From: Artemia franciscana
Lineage: Eukaryota > Arthropoda > Branchiopoda > Anostraca > Artemiidae
DNA length: 64,000 nt
Assembly: GCF_032884065.1 (NCBI RefSeq)
Contig: NC_088864.1
Span: 23,637,486-23,701,485, forward strand
Direction: 5' to 3'
A program made the translations under genes and the position numbers. The notes beneath the pieces were generated by a model. The model did no database searches and was not told the origin of the DNA. It saw only the letters and a list, made by a program, of their open reading frames with translations. Positions 38,253 to 52,300 of this stretch are shown piece by piece. The number at the start of each line of letters is the position of its first letter. Within the stretch, counting starts at the first letter, position 1.

Positions 38253-39666
38253 TGTTTATAAGTGCAATAGCATCAACAAAACTTATATTTAGCATAAAAA
38301 AAGATCAAGTTTCAGTTAACGCCACAAGAGTAATAATAAAATATGTAACGCTTGCAAGCTCTCCACGTTCTTCCGGTGAAACGCAGACAGAAAATACGGA
38401 ATTGAGGAGAATAAAGGCCCTTAAGGTGCTTTAATTCTAAAGAAATTGAAAACTACAAGTGCCACAAACGGCATAATGTTGCCTGCTCACATCAACATTT
38501 TTCGAAAGCCTTGAATAACACTGGCGCCATAAAGCAGTATTGTGGTTTGTACGATTTTACCAAATAAGGCTTTTACAAGAAAACACCAAATGATACTAGA
38601 CGAGCCCAAGACATAGTTTCTCCCTGATCAGAAATTTTCTGACCTTGTTAATTTATGAAGTCTTTGAGATTACGAACCCCAAAGTTGAGAGCCACTAGCC
38701 TGAAAAATAAATTAACTCCGTCGACACCAAACATAAAGTGCATGCCCCATACAATGGCCACTTATTAATTTTAGGGGTAGCCTGAGAACCTCTGGAACAA
38801 GTTAAGAGCCTTCTTGGATTTCTCTAATTAAAAAAGAGCTTAGTTTCTGAGCAATAAGAAATATACTATTGGAGGGGTCAGAAAATTACAGGTACTTTTA
38901 TCAGAGTAAGACCATAGTAAGGCTGAGAACCACTGAAGCAACTAGAAAGTGTTGAAAATGGGAGTAAGAGAAGAAGAAAATTATATTCCTTGATTGGGCC
39001 CTCGTACGAAGACTATAAGGAAAATAAGTATATCTTTTAACTGCAGTACCTTAAATAGCCAATATGGGTAGCGAATTCCTATTTTCAACATATGTCCAAT
39101 AAGGTATCCTTTTACAGATAAATCAGGTTTCCACCTAATCAAGATCCAAAACTAGAATATAGGAAAAAGGGAATGAGAAGGTTAACTGAGAACCTATCTC
39201 AACCATCCCGATTCTTTAGATTGTAATAAATATTAAGGTCATTCTCCAAGGTTGAAAGCCAATGCTATTTTCCTATAGCAGTGAAATAGTTTGCTATAAC
39301 ATGAATAGACCCAACAAATTTGCATTTTTTTTTTCTTTTGAGCTTGAAAAAATTAATCAGTGGGGACACCTCTAATTTTTAAAAGTAGTAAAAAATTATT
39401 TTTACAAGACGTAAAAAATTGTAAAGTAGCCTCTCGATATGCCACAAGATTCCAAAATTTTTGATCATGAATGTTTTTTTATTATTATCAGTTTTCTTCG
39501 AAATTGGCCATTTAAGATATGCTTCCCTTAATATTTATAAGGATTGTACTAATCATACAGCTTTGATTTTTATGTCGTTTTGTAAATCTTATACCGATAA
39601 ATAATCCCAATAATGCTTAAGTTTGCAGTTATAGGAGATGATTTTTAGCAATAAATTTTAATATCT

Positions 39667-39775
39667 AAGATTTCCTCCTTTGTCATTGGCTTAAGTTGGC
39701 TTAAGTCAAGAGTCTTTAGATATTCTGGAACACCCCTCAAGGAGCAATTAAGCCAATGAGAAAGGAGGAAATCTT
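39667..39775. repeat. 109-bp stem-loop with 27-bp arms
   Basis: Arms 39667-39693 and 39749-39775 pair with one mismatch. The loop is 55 bp and contains a short direct repeat of ggcttaagt. It lies ~375 bp beyond the ARAP-like stop codon, possibly a small MITE. Confidence 0.7.
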
Positions 39776-39972
39776 GTTACGTATTTCAATGCTATAGGAA
39801 ATAGCATTGACTTTCTACCAGGGACACTCACATTAAAGGAAAAATATAGAAATTATGCCCAAAACGTAAGCCACGACCTAAACGAAGACTAGGACATATA
39901 AAACATAGATTAAATAAAATAGGGTTTATATGTGAAGAACAGGATGAAATTTACCAATTAATTTAGATTTTT

Positions 39973-39978
39973 TTTATT
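39973..39978 (-). promoter_or_regulatory. Candidate poly(A) signal of the ARAP-like gene
   Basis: AATAAA on the minus strand about 170 nt past the stop codon. It lies in AT-rich sequence where chance matches are common. Confidence 0.3.
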
Positions 39979-40149
39979 TGATTCTGGGTAATCAATGAGT
40001 TTTGAAAATTATAGAGGGAATTTTATCACCCGATTATCTTATGTATCGCCTTGTCAGAAAATATTGTAAAATACAATGATGACGAAAATCATAACGAAAT
40101 ATAACCCTAATAACCAGGCAAAACCATAAAAATATTATATCACTTAAAC

Positions 40150-40321
40150 TTATGCTGGAGCTTTTTCACGCTGGAACGAAGCGTTTGACGTTCTGCTCAG
40201 TCCACGAAATATTGGAATTGGATCCATATATCCGTGAGTCATTAGCAGAGTATACCACCTTAGCATCTCGTCTTCTGAATACACACAGAGCGTATAGCCA
40301 CAAAACGGCGCATCTTTAGAT
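40150..40321 (-). CDS. ARAP-like exon 7: PH C-terminal helix, tail and stop codon
   Basis: Acceptor tatttatag at 40322-40323. It enters in phase 2, completing the codon left by exon 6, and runs 56 codons to a TAA at 40150-40152. APFCGYTLCVYSEDEMLRWY is the last PH strand and the start of the C-terminal helix with its invariant Trp. A short basic tail ends at the stop. This fixes the 3' end of the coding sequence. Confidence 0.82.
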
Positions 40322-43300
40322 CTATAAATAAAATGACCAATAACAAGCGATCGATAAACTTGTAACTAATTTGTAGCTTACTGAGCTTATTTTGCTATGT
40401 AGTGGCATAGCAAGCAACCCAATGTTTTTAGAAAAAAAAAACGAATATGATACAAGTTGAGAGGCTTGATAGAGCATTACCTTGAACCAACAAATTAAAT
40501 ACGAATGAAACAGCAAAATCAAAATAAATGAGGATAGGAATAAACAAACCAAATAACGACGTAACAGTTTCCACCTATGACCCTAAGAACAGCTTTAAAA
40601 TAACCAGCAAACTAAAATGCAACTCGAATAGAAAAAGATTTAATATTTACCCTTCGTCACGTGCACTACGGGTATGTGACAATTTTGGATAAATTTACTG
40701 AACCCCTTTCAACACTGGCCACAAGAACAGTTAATTGAAAGAAAATTAAAAACCCTAATCATGATCAACCCATGCGAAATTTGGCAATTTCGTTGAATTA
40801 ATCTAGCTTCCTTATTTTGGACTATAGCCTGAATATTGCAATTACCCCAGTATACATTTTAATTTGTCCTCCGAGCCTGCTAGAATCAGCTTTGAAGAAA
40901 AACTGTTCTCAAAGAAAATGTACGTAAGATACGTACGTAGGTAAGATGTCAAAGTTGGTGCTGTTACGTTACCAAGCTGCATATACTGAGCAATTCTGAC
41001 GGATTAGAGCTGAAATTTAAACAGGGAAAAGAAGACAATCATCCTTGACAAACCAGGACAAAGAGATTTGAAGGGGATCAGCAATGCAATGCAGGTTATC
41101 AACAATACAGATTGTAACTGAGAAAAAATATCCCTCAGAAAGTAAATGTCATATCGATAATTTCTTCATTTCAATCCCTTTAATTTGTAAATAGAAAGCT
41201 CTGAAATAGAAAATATAGTAGGGAGCTGGTACTTTCAATAGCAACTGCGTGACCCGATGCCCTAACGAGAAAACGAAGCAGAGAAAGGGGAAGCAGCTGT
41301 ATTAGGTGCACACGAGCTGGTTGTAGACAGATGTCTTGACAACAGTACTGTCTCTTTGACAAACAGTTTGTATTGAGGAAAATGTATAAGTACAATCCTA
41401 GATAAGTACGAAATTGCATTTGTACAAGTTTCACAAATAACGGCGATTAGAAAATACAATGGCAGCATAGTTGGGTAGACAAAACGGTCACCTCGTGAGT
41501 GTGTACTGCACATACAATGAGTCTCGTAAAACCCTTATTCAAGCCATCTCGTCTACCCCACAACCAGCTTGGAAGGAGTGCCAAATGGAGACGTAGAGGG
41601 ATAGCTAATCCCATGCAAAAAGGGAAAGGTCAACCCATAGCCTGTTTTGCGCATTCAGTTTAATTGATATCACCATTGGGGAGTTCGTAGAGGAGAGAAT
41701 CAGGCACAGAGATGCATGATAAGCTGCTGAAGACTTGGACCCTTAAGTAAAAGAGACAGACGTAAGTTGAGCTGTGTCTTATGGGATAAAGGAATTATTT
41801 CAACATTTTCGCACAAATTGAAAGTCAATATACCATTTTTTTTGTAAAGTAAGCCATTCACATTTTCTAGTTGATTAGAGATCTATTTTATGCGCCTTAA
41901 GGTGATACGAAGCCTTAAGAACTACCAGCGTCGGTTGGCCATTTCAAAAACAAAGATTCCATTAGCGAATTCCCCCGGGGACTAGCTATCATCAAAAGCT
42001 GTCGAGCATTTGTGTTTCAACTCAAAAATTTAACTAAAAGACAGTAAAATTTCATTTCCCTGTTGTCGTCGAGTTCGTCAATTAAAGCGAGTAAGACCAC
42101 AGGAAACTCCAAAAGCGGACAAATTACTCAAATATAATTCGATTGAACTGACTTTTAACTTTGTCCGAGCAGGTATGCTAGAGCGTTTTTAGGGACTCCC
42201 CTTTCATGAACTTTAAAAAGAAAATTCTGCTACGTTTAATCGAAAAAACAAAACTTCTTATGATAAGCTAGTTTCACCAAAACTTAAAATCTCTATGTCC
42301 GGCACAAAACATGGGAAGTTAAATGTTTTTTTCTAGAATTTTCGGGAAAGTAGGTATCAACTTTCAATTTTCTGTCGTTTAATCGCATCTTTTAAGCAGG
42401 CTGTAGAAGTTATGGCAAGACATCCCCATTAATTCTAAATAGTTTGATAGCATAAACAAATATAGTTTATAATGGATGAGATGGGATGATTCTTTAAGGT
42501 ATCATTTAACCTTAATAGACAAATCGGAACAAACCACTTTAGTAATAGCTTATTTATATCCTTGGCTAATTTAAATAAATAAAAAAAATATCTTCCTACT
42601 GCAAATTACGAGTGAATGAATGGAATAACGCTTCACCATACGCAATCTAACCGTGCATCTAACCATGTAATTTTTTCAAAACTATTCTACAGACACCTAC
42701 AATGGATAAAAACTACATCCACCATGTTTTTTCTCTAACGAAATAAACTTCAAGATACGTTTTTTTTTGTTTTTTTTTATTTCTCAGTTGTTCGTTAGTA
42801 TCCATCGATGGCAGTTCATATTTGTTTGGATTTTGTGCAAATCATGGATATTGGGGAATAACTCACTTTATTGTTGTTAGGTATTTGATTTTAATTTTTG
42901 GTCTTTTATTGAATTTTATTTAATTTTTTGGCGGTATTTTTCATTGGTTTTTTGTACTTTCCGCGTCTGTTTTTCCCTTGATCATATTATTTTGTTCACG
43001 CTGATGAAGAGAGGCGGTTGTTCTCTCGAAATATTCACTTTCTGTGTTTTCTTCAGTATTTTCATTTGGCCTTTAAAAACCCCATTTTTGATCGTTTTCT
43101 TTCTTTATGATATTTTGTTTTATATATATTCACTCTCTTGCAATTAGTTTAACGACATTCCCTTGTAAAACTTTTCCGATCAACATCAAGACTTCTACCA
43201 TTAAGTGTTCGACATAACTACTGTGAGACCACAAAGTCTGTTTTTGACACCATATGAGTATTTTACCCCACCCGTACTACTCCAGCTAAGGCCCAAATTG

Positions 43301-46300
43301 GAGCCAATTTCAGCCTGAACTCAATTGAAGTAAGATACTAAGCTGTTTAAAAGATTAAAGACAAGGTTCAAGCCAAAACCTAGTTCTCTATAAGCGCTAG
43401 ACTATAGATTTACTGTGATAGAATGATAAATCTTTTTCCTTTGATCCCCAATATCCCTTGATCCCTCCATCCCTTGATCCCTTGATCTTCAATATTTGTT
43501 TCTCCAGCTTTTGTCTTCTACCTCCATTCCCTCATGGTTTTGGCCTTCGTAAAAATCACCGCACAAGCAGGCTGGGGCCTTTGGGCCTTGCGAACATGAC
43601 ATCCTACTGTCTTCCTTCGTTTGAAACGGTTGGCAACTCAGACCTTCGAGCCCGTTTGAATGTAACGATCTCAGTCCTTCAGTCCTCTTATGCTTGTTAT
43701 CGCAACGTCAAATGTCCATTTTTATGGTTTTGGTTTTTTTTTATTTCTTTTTTTAAGTTGTATTTTCGCCTAGGTCCATAACCTAGGTCCATTTTTCAAA
43801 AACTATACGGCAGAAAATTTCACGTTTCTATACTGGATTATTTAGCTACGTATTATATAAACATAAAGATAGACACTTGATGAACAGACAGAAAAATACT
43901 TTTTTTTTTATATAAACCTTGGGTATAAACAAAAGTACAGAGGTGGCGCAAGCAATTTCTTACAGAGAAGATATCGACACCAAAATTCTCCATCAAGAAC
44001 AGGATTGACTAAAAATTTAGTTGAGGCAGTTAATTTCAACAATTTACTAAACCTTCATCACTCACCTTTTTAGATTTTCTTTAACTGGTAGGATGGTTAT
44101 AGAATAAGGAGTAGCTGGTTTCCTTTTTGGCTCATGACCGATGAAACACTGCACACAATCCAAATTCCATTCATGCAGCAGTGATTTGGTTTTCTAAAAA
44201 AAAGCTGAAAAAGCTAAAGGAAAAAAATAGGAGCCTAAAATTCTTATATAGTTTTAGGCACCTCCCCATGAAAGAATCTTCATTTTTCGCTTTTCCCTTA
44301 ACGACACGTATTTCATCGTGCCGTGCACATAAAGTAAGACCTCTTACGTCGCTAGTCATTTCCCCAGTGTTATCGTTAAGCTTTTTACATATGTCTAATC
44401 ACTCTTAAAGAGATAAATTTGATGGAACAGTCCCCTCAGAGAAGCGGTTCAAGGTGGATGTACAGTACCAAACAAAGCTATTTTTCAAGCATTCTTTCTT
44501 AAGCATTCTTTCTTAAGCATTTCTTCCTCCGGTTCATCAGAACAGTCCGAAAGTACTGTACAGTCTTTGTGTATACTAAACCATTCTTGACCGTTAATAT
44601 ACAAAAGGATACAACTTACTTTTTGATCTTTGTGGATTTGAACTCTGCCATCATCGATAACTACAGGGACAAATTTGTAGGTCTTCGATTTTCTATCTGC
44701 GAATTGCACCACTTCTAATTCGGGTCTATTGTTCATCTAAAAAAGAAAGAAAGAAAAATCAATGGTTGGTTAAGCCTTAAACTACTACTGATACTAATAC
44801 TGACAACTCAATGCAGCTGCATTCCTAAAATCACTAGGTACTTCTCCTTTTTCAAAATCATATTCATAATCTTCAGGAACTTATCACTAAACTCACAACA
44901 ATCATACCTGAAAAACTCATTTGCGATACTATCAGCTTATATAATATTGTTATATTTTAGTCTTTTTAGTATTTTCACAAATTTTTTCTCACAAAATAAA
45001 TCTTCCTTCATATTTAAAGTGTCACTAACTTTTTCATTCTTTTCTATATCTTTTACATAACCCTATTAAGGTTTAGCACATTCACAAAATGTTCTGTCTA
45101 TCTCTCTTTAATTCTTAATACCTAATTCTTCTCATTCTTTAATTCTTCATACCTAATTGCGGCCTCGTTCCCATCTGTAACTGGGACATGTCTAAATCCA
45201 CAAACCCTTCTCGATTCATTAACATACCAGTGCAGTATTCCATCTTATATATCACCTCAAACACTCAGTAGGTAACTTAGACGAGCTGAAAAGGCAGCCA
45301 TGACGTAGATACTCGAGTAATCAATGAGATTTATGATTAACGAAGCCAGTGTTACCACATGATTAACGAAGCCAGTATCAATATCAATGCTTTACAAATG
45401 TTTTCTTGATTAGGATAGGTTTTTTTTTGACAAACAGCTAGTCACGACTAATCTGAACTGCAAAACCAGAGTAGAGGCGTGGGACCCAATTACTTAAAAC
45501 TATTTCATTATCAAATTTTTTTAGCTAAATAGTCATTCGCACATACCCACTTCTATAGATAGATCGAGCAGTGATATCTGGCTCTTGGTGGAAATAAATA
45601 CTTTATAGAAATATACGTTTTTGCACAAATATATAGCTTCGTGATTCTAAGATCCCTGAAAAAGTAAAAAAAGAAAAAAATCTAAAGCTTGTTGAAACAC
45701 CAATACATATAGATTAAAAATAAATGCCGAGAAGCTTGGAAGACGAAAATTTCAGTCATTAAAAATTTGATGTTAACAATGTTAATCATCTGTCAACCTT
45801 AGCCAACTATCGGCACAGCCTGGTGCTTCTTTCCCACAATGACTAATACAAATTATTGAAATAATTTTAATCAATCGGTTTTCTAAACAGTTTCTTCGCC
45901 TCTACTGCTCTTATATACTTCTGAAGAAGGTCATCAGCAATTTCATTTTCCGCCAAAAATTTAATCTAGTTAGCACAATAGCTATATTTACGGACAGTCA
46001 CCTACCCTTTCAACGCCCTTTATCCCCCAGACTCCCATATATGGCATCAAAAATTATGAAAATGCCCCAATTAATTCAGGGGCTTCTCAAGTAGAGTTTT
46101 TACAGTAGACAGGCAGATAAATTATATCTCGTTAAAACCAGTCTCGCTCGAAGATGCTGTCTACATAATTTTAGGGTTTGCTCTGAAAATCACAATTCGG
46201 GCCTTGTACTTTCCATGTACAAGGAACTTTCCATAGCATACTTTCATAACATACTTTCCACACACTACTATCCAGAGATACAATTAAGCTATACAACTTT

Positions 46301-49300
46301 AGGTCAACACATTTACGCAAAACCACAAAAGTTAAAATCCCTGATTAACCTGGCGAATTAGATTACTGAACAAAAGAACACGGTACCTTTGCTTAAAAAT
46401 AGAGAATTGTAATTCCTATAATAGCTTTAAGCTAGAGTGAGCATGCCCAAAATTAAGAGAAGAAAAAACAAAGAGCTGCCAAAAGTAGAAAAAAAAAAAT
46501 CCAAATCAAATCCTAGGTCGAGACCGACTTATTTAGATAAAAATAAAAATCAAGCAAAAATCACTAGTTAAACCGAGGAATAAAATGCTGCAAAAAAGAA
46601 ATTATGATACCTTTCCGTTGCCAAAGTGAAATGGAAGTAAGAGTCTATCGCTCTCGTTATTTAGCTGTCTTGGTACGGACGAGGAATGTAGCAATAAAAG
46701 TCGAACCAGAGGCATTTTAGTCCAAACGCTGTGGTAAGATGACTATTCTCCATTTCAAAGAATTCTAATGAACCTGAATCAACATGTTCGTAAACGGTGA
46801 AGGAAGAGCAAGATAATTTATAGCCTCTTTTGCAATGTTCTCAATTTCATATGTCTGATCTTTTCTGAGACACGGATATCAAACAAGAGAAGTGTTATCA
46901 AGTAAGGGTTGGACAAAGAAGCAATAATAGTTCTTAGTCTTGTCATTCAAATAATAAACCCTTGAAATGGAGAAAAAAAACAATTAACCAAAAATTTACA
47001 TATTTTAAAAAATTTGATATATGAGGATTAAATTTAAGGTCACTAAACAAACATATACCTAAAAGCTTTACAGAGGTCTTGGTACTCAGTTCCAAGTCGG
47101 TGTAGCAGCTTGTAAAGAATTAAGAAGAAAAATGTCTTAATATCTTTATTATTCATAGTAAGATTCAGTTTATCAAGGTCGTTTTTCAGTATCTTACGTG
47201 AGGTATCAATAATATATTCTTAGTAAAGGTACTAACACGTCTCAAACTTTAAACACTCATCCCTAAACTTCGAACAGTTGTGATGGTTATTAAAATTATC
47301 AAAATGGATAAAGGAGCTAATTTTGTTATTTGGACAACCATACAAAAAATACTAATAAAATTAAGCACATCCTCGCTTGAGAAGGACAACACTTCCGATT
47401 AGACAGAAAACTGCCAAGCATTCATGTAATGAGCTTCCATGCATCAAGTTTTCTGGCTCTGACAAGAGTAACTGAACGGTCCACGTCATCAAATACTTAT
47501 AAAATATCAGCAAAAATAGAAATAAAATAAATTATCTGTTTTATTTTGGATCCTTTAAATGGTACCTAACATCAAGACTTTGTCCATTAGACTTTGTCCA
47601 CTCTTCAATTGATTATACACCCTCACTGCTAATCCGCAGGTTTGCATTGGGACATTATTGTTATGTATTCTTCGGGGTAAAAAAATCACAGTACAATTCA
47701 TTAAGTCGGTTTGAAAAGTATCAGCCACTATTTCAGAAAATGTCAAATGCAGGAAACATAATCAATTACAAGAGAAAGGCCTTAAATTCTGCTATGTATA
47801 CGTGAGTGGAGCCCATAAACAGTATGTTTTCACTGCTCGTTCTGGAATATATAAGCTAGAACTGAAGACTATGAAGTTATAGTACATTGGCTAAGAGGTT
47901 TTCTGGCGATACTTACAACTTCCTGTGAGACATGAATCAAGTCAATAGTTTTGTTCCTGTTGACGGAGAATTTACTTCCTAAATTAGGTTTAGGAAAATA
48001 CTGGTGTATTTCTGGTCTAGCTCTTTAAAATCCTCGCAAATTGCAATAGCAGCAAAAAGGTAGAGATAGCTAAGTATGTCAGCTTATAACATTGCATCTA
48101 TGGTAAGAGAGATAGCTTATTCGTGCAAATTGGTCAGTCAATTAGGCTGACAGATTTACCCGTTGATGGTGACTAATAGTACACGTGGGACCCTTGGTCC
48201 CGAGTCCACTTCAGTCTCTTTGCCAACTTTATAAGCACCCTTTAGCTGTCCAATGCTCATTCTAGGATTGGCGTTAGATTATCTGTCCAAGATAACGATT
48301 TAAAGGAATCTTTCTTTGGACTTTATATTTTTTGGACTAGAGTATATAGAGTAGGGTTTTTGAGCCCAGTATTTGAAGTTATCAATAATAAATATAGAAA
48401 TTAAACTTCAGATTTTGTGTCAACCATGTAAGGAACCTTGTAAGGAAAACTGAACCATGTAAAGAAAACTCAACCATGTAAGGAACCTTGCCTCACAGAG
48501 CTGGTGAGGGGGGAGCACGGCGGTTCCAAGTCCGTTAAAAGACGAGAAGTAGGCAGTGGAATTAACCTCAGAGCTTTTATTTAACCGAAGTTGGGGGATG
48601 TACAAGCTGCGGCAAGCGAACGGGATGATTGGAGGCTCTTCCTCAATGCTGGGTACCTCTGGGGACACAGGTGGAACTAAGGTCTAAAATCAAAACATAA
48701 TATGTTCCTATGTTCTTCGCAGTGAATGTAATTTCCCACAAAGCTTTGTATTTTGAACCACTGAGCTTATTTTTTGCTGTAAGAATATCCAAATAAAGTA
48801 GTTCAAAATCAGAACATATTAAGTATACATTTCACAGAATGTGGTTGTTTTTCACCAAAGTTGGTAAGTAAGGTGTTTGAAGTCGCTAATCATAGTCAAT
48901 ACAAAAGCTTTGGATCGGCAAAGAGTGAAGCGTCTCCCACTTTTTTTTTCCGATCCTTGCCCTTTAGAATGGATGATCGTAGAAAGGATAGCGAGGATTC
49001 ATTAATTTCAAATTCTCAGAGCTAGTATCGACAAAATCTGATTGAATGGCATCCAACCGCCCTTTCTATGTCAGTTTAGTCCATTGGCGCCTTTGAACCC
49101 GAAATATACAAAAATACACCTCTCGAAAAAACATGGGACTTGCAACCCCAAGTTATGTGAACAGTCTACTTTAAAGCAGAGACGTGATAGTGAAATCGAA
49201 TCACATAAATCAAGGGCAATCATGATCATAGGCTTCTATTAATCACAGATCAATCGTGTAAAGGTACTCTCTCATTCAGGTTTATGTTTATAGGGGCACA

Positions 49301-52300
49301 TAAATGTCATAATTCTTCACCTTCTTCTATTTTTTTTGTTATTAAAACGTCTCTAGGTCTGTTTAATGTTATATTTTTCTCCACTTCTTTTTTTACTGTC
49401 TTTTTACTCCAAATACTGTTAACCACATTTTCGTTTTTCTTTCTTTCTTTGTGCTTTCTTGGTAATTACTTTGTATAAAATCAGAAGAGTTGCCAAGTCT
49501 GAGAAGAATATTCAACTGAGAAAGCTAGTTATTAAATTAAAGTTTTAATATATGCGCATGGACTATCAATATATTTTATATTGTTCCGAGCAAAACTCAG
49601 CATGAAAATTAAATTATTGTTTATTGGCAATGAAACTTGGACCAAATTCATTACAAACTGAGAATTAGATGCACTTTACTCCTAGACAAATACAATAACA
49701 TAGCACATAATTTCAAAAGGCAATAAAGCCAAAAGGCATAAATATGAAGAGGTTCAGTCACATAAGGCACATAAATTAATGAAAAATGTACTTTCATACA
49801 AAAAGAAACATACCCAAGAAGCAATCCTCTTCAAGAATCCATCTGTCCTTAGAATCAGCTTGTTATTTTTCCCATCTTCTGCATCCCATTCAGCCCAACG
49901 TAAAACTGCTGGCAAAACTGGTTCATCGGGATGAAAGGGTCGAAGCAAATTATCCTTAAGTACCGATTCAACCAGCATACAAGGACCATTATAGTCGAAC
50001 TTGTTTCTAGTCTGAATTGCTTCAACAATGTCCGAAGCAATGGTAGTAGGAGTTATCTGCAAAATTAAGTTTATCTAAGACCACTGTTCATACCTAGAGG
50101 GAAATTTTTGGAAGAACTTATTCCCCAATTTTCCAGAAAGTGTCAGATTGCCACAGAAACAAGAAGGCATCTAATAGAAGAATGTCTAGCTGGGATTAGG
50201 TACCGGGGAGGTTTTATAATTTGGATACTAACAGTGGTGGAGGGTAAGGTCGGACAGGTAGCAGGATATATGATAAAGATGAGAAAATCTGTCCCTAGTT
50301 CCCAGACAGTTGGTATTTCGTATCCTGAGCTTTGGCTCCGTTTGGTAAGTCCGTTCATGATAGTAATAATAAGGGAAATAGCAATAAGTGCCATACTGGA
50401 GGCAGAAGGCCACGAGTTCTGCCTGTGGTGGCATTTGTTTATTTGTTGTAGTTTTTGCTTTATTCCTAAATTTTACTCTTGAAAAGCGGTAGTGTACATA
50501 CTCCTTATTGTATATAAATAAACAACTGCTTGAAACAAATAAACAGCCGTTGTACGCAACTGAACAGCCACACACAATAAACAATGGGCATTTAAATGCT
50601 CTCAGTCTTATCCACAATCGGTCATTGGTCGTACATTGTCGATCATAGGTAAAGACAATGTTATGCTTTCTACCGTACCCAACGGTTCATTGTACTCCCC
50701 ACCGAAAGCAGAGAATCAGGAGATCGGTACTGCGCTACGCACACCATTGATCAGCCAGCAAAAATAATTATGTCTGTTAGACTTAATTTTATTCGCCATT
50801 TGAATCACTCTACGTACTAGCTTAATCTCATTATCTACGACAAATCTGTTTTAGTAGAAATTGAACCTGGCATAAATTAGCTTATAGACGACTTGGAAAA
50901 ATATTACAGACTCTACACACAGAGCCCTTTTACTCCAATAATTTAAATACAATTTTTGGAGATCTTCATCAAAGTATTCGCTTTTTAGCACCGTTTACTC
51001 TTGATGAAGCAAAATTTTGAAATACTAAATCTGCTTAGGTTTAAAAATACATAGATTAAAGATTTCTGCCCAAGGTCAGAGAAAAACAAAATACATGCGA
51101 ATTATTACACTGAATCGCTTAACCATAATAAGTGAATGAAATTAGTAAGCGTTGAGAATCACTTGACACGTACATACTTAATGAAACAGTTTAAAGGGCA
51201 AAACTATTATTTGCATTGTCGTGTTTTTTAAAAGCTAGTAAAGCGTCTCCAATCTATTCTAAGTGATCAAAAAGTTAACAGACGATATAATTCATGTTTT
51301 AAATTACAGATGTTGAGGAGGGTGGGGGTGGGAATTATAATCTGGATGATCTTTAAAACCCATATATTGACAAGCCACGAAACCAGGAGTACATGATTGT
51401 GTTTGGACTAAGATGGCCTAGTAGGCGATTGATCTTTTTGATTTTCAAGCACGGACAATGCAATTATCACCTACTATGTTTCTTTTTTTTTCTTTTATTT
51501 GTTTCTTTGCTGTTGTTTTGTTTCAAACAATAGTATTTATATTCCCATTTTTTTTCAATCAAACCTCGGTTTTTTTGTTTTTTTTTCTTTTTTTTTTTTT
51601 TTTTTTTTTTTTTTTAGTCGTATCACTACAAACAAAAAGCCTTCGTCGTAAGATCTATATTTTAAAGTCCATTTTTTGACATTTCAGACTAATAATACCC
51701 CAGCATATCCAAAAACCCTCATTTTTCTCCGCACTAAAAAATTCAGGATTTCACGATTTAAACATATGTTTCAGAAGTTACAGAAATCCTTAACTAATCT
51801 GATCTACTTTCAAGACAATAATGAACAGAAACCACAAAGCTTTGGTTTGCTGTTCTCAGCTTTTATTAGAAACTGATAATAGTCCTCGTGATAAAAAAGT
51901 GTCTCACAACCATTTACTGCTGCAAAGTTAGTACAGTATAATTACTATACTATAACTATAAGTTAGTACAGTTAGTCAGTATAATTTTTCCGGGGTTGTC
52001 TCTCTTGAGAGGTGAACCCTCCACAAACAGAGACAGAAGATTAAAACACAAATACTCACGGACACAACCATAGGCTCTGAAGATTCTCTTGGGAATGTGC
52101 TAGTCAAGGAGCTCCTCTCAAGGTTGTCACCGCCTAGCTCGATGTGAACCCAGACACGAAGATCACCAGCTTTCCTATAGGGAAAAACATAATAAGTGTG
52201 AGAACTTAACAGTTATTTTCCTTTCGAAGCAACTTGGAAATTTTATTCACTAAGTTTGATATGGTATCATACTTGGAGAGTTACGACCAAGAAGTTACAA

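Noticed and set aside
50108-50482. 124-codon plus-strand ORF
   Set aside because: Open on both strands, with no recognisable motif and no splice or promoter support; it lies in an intron.
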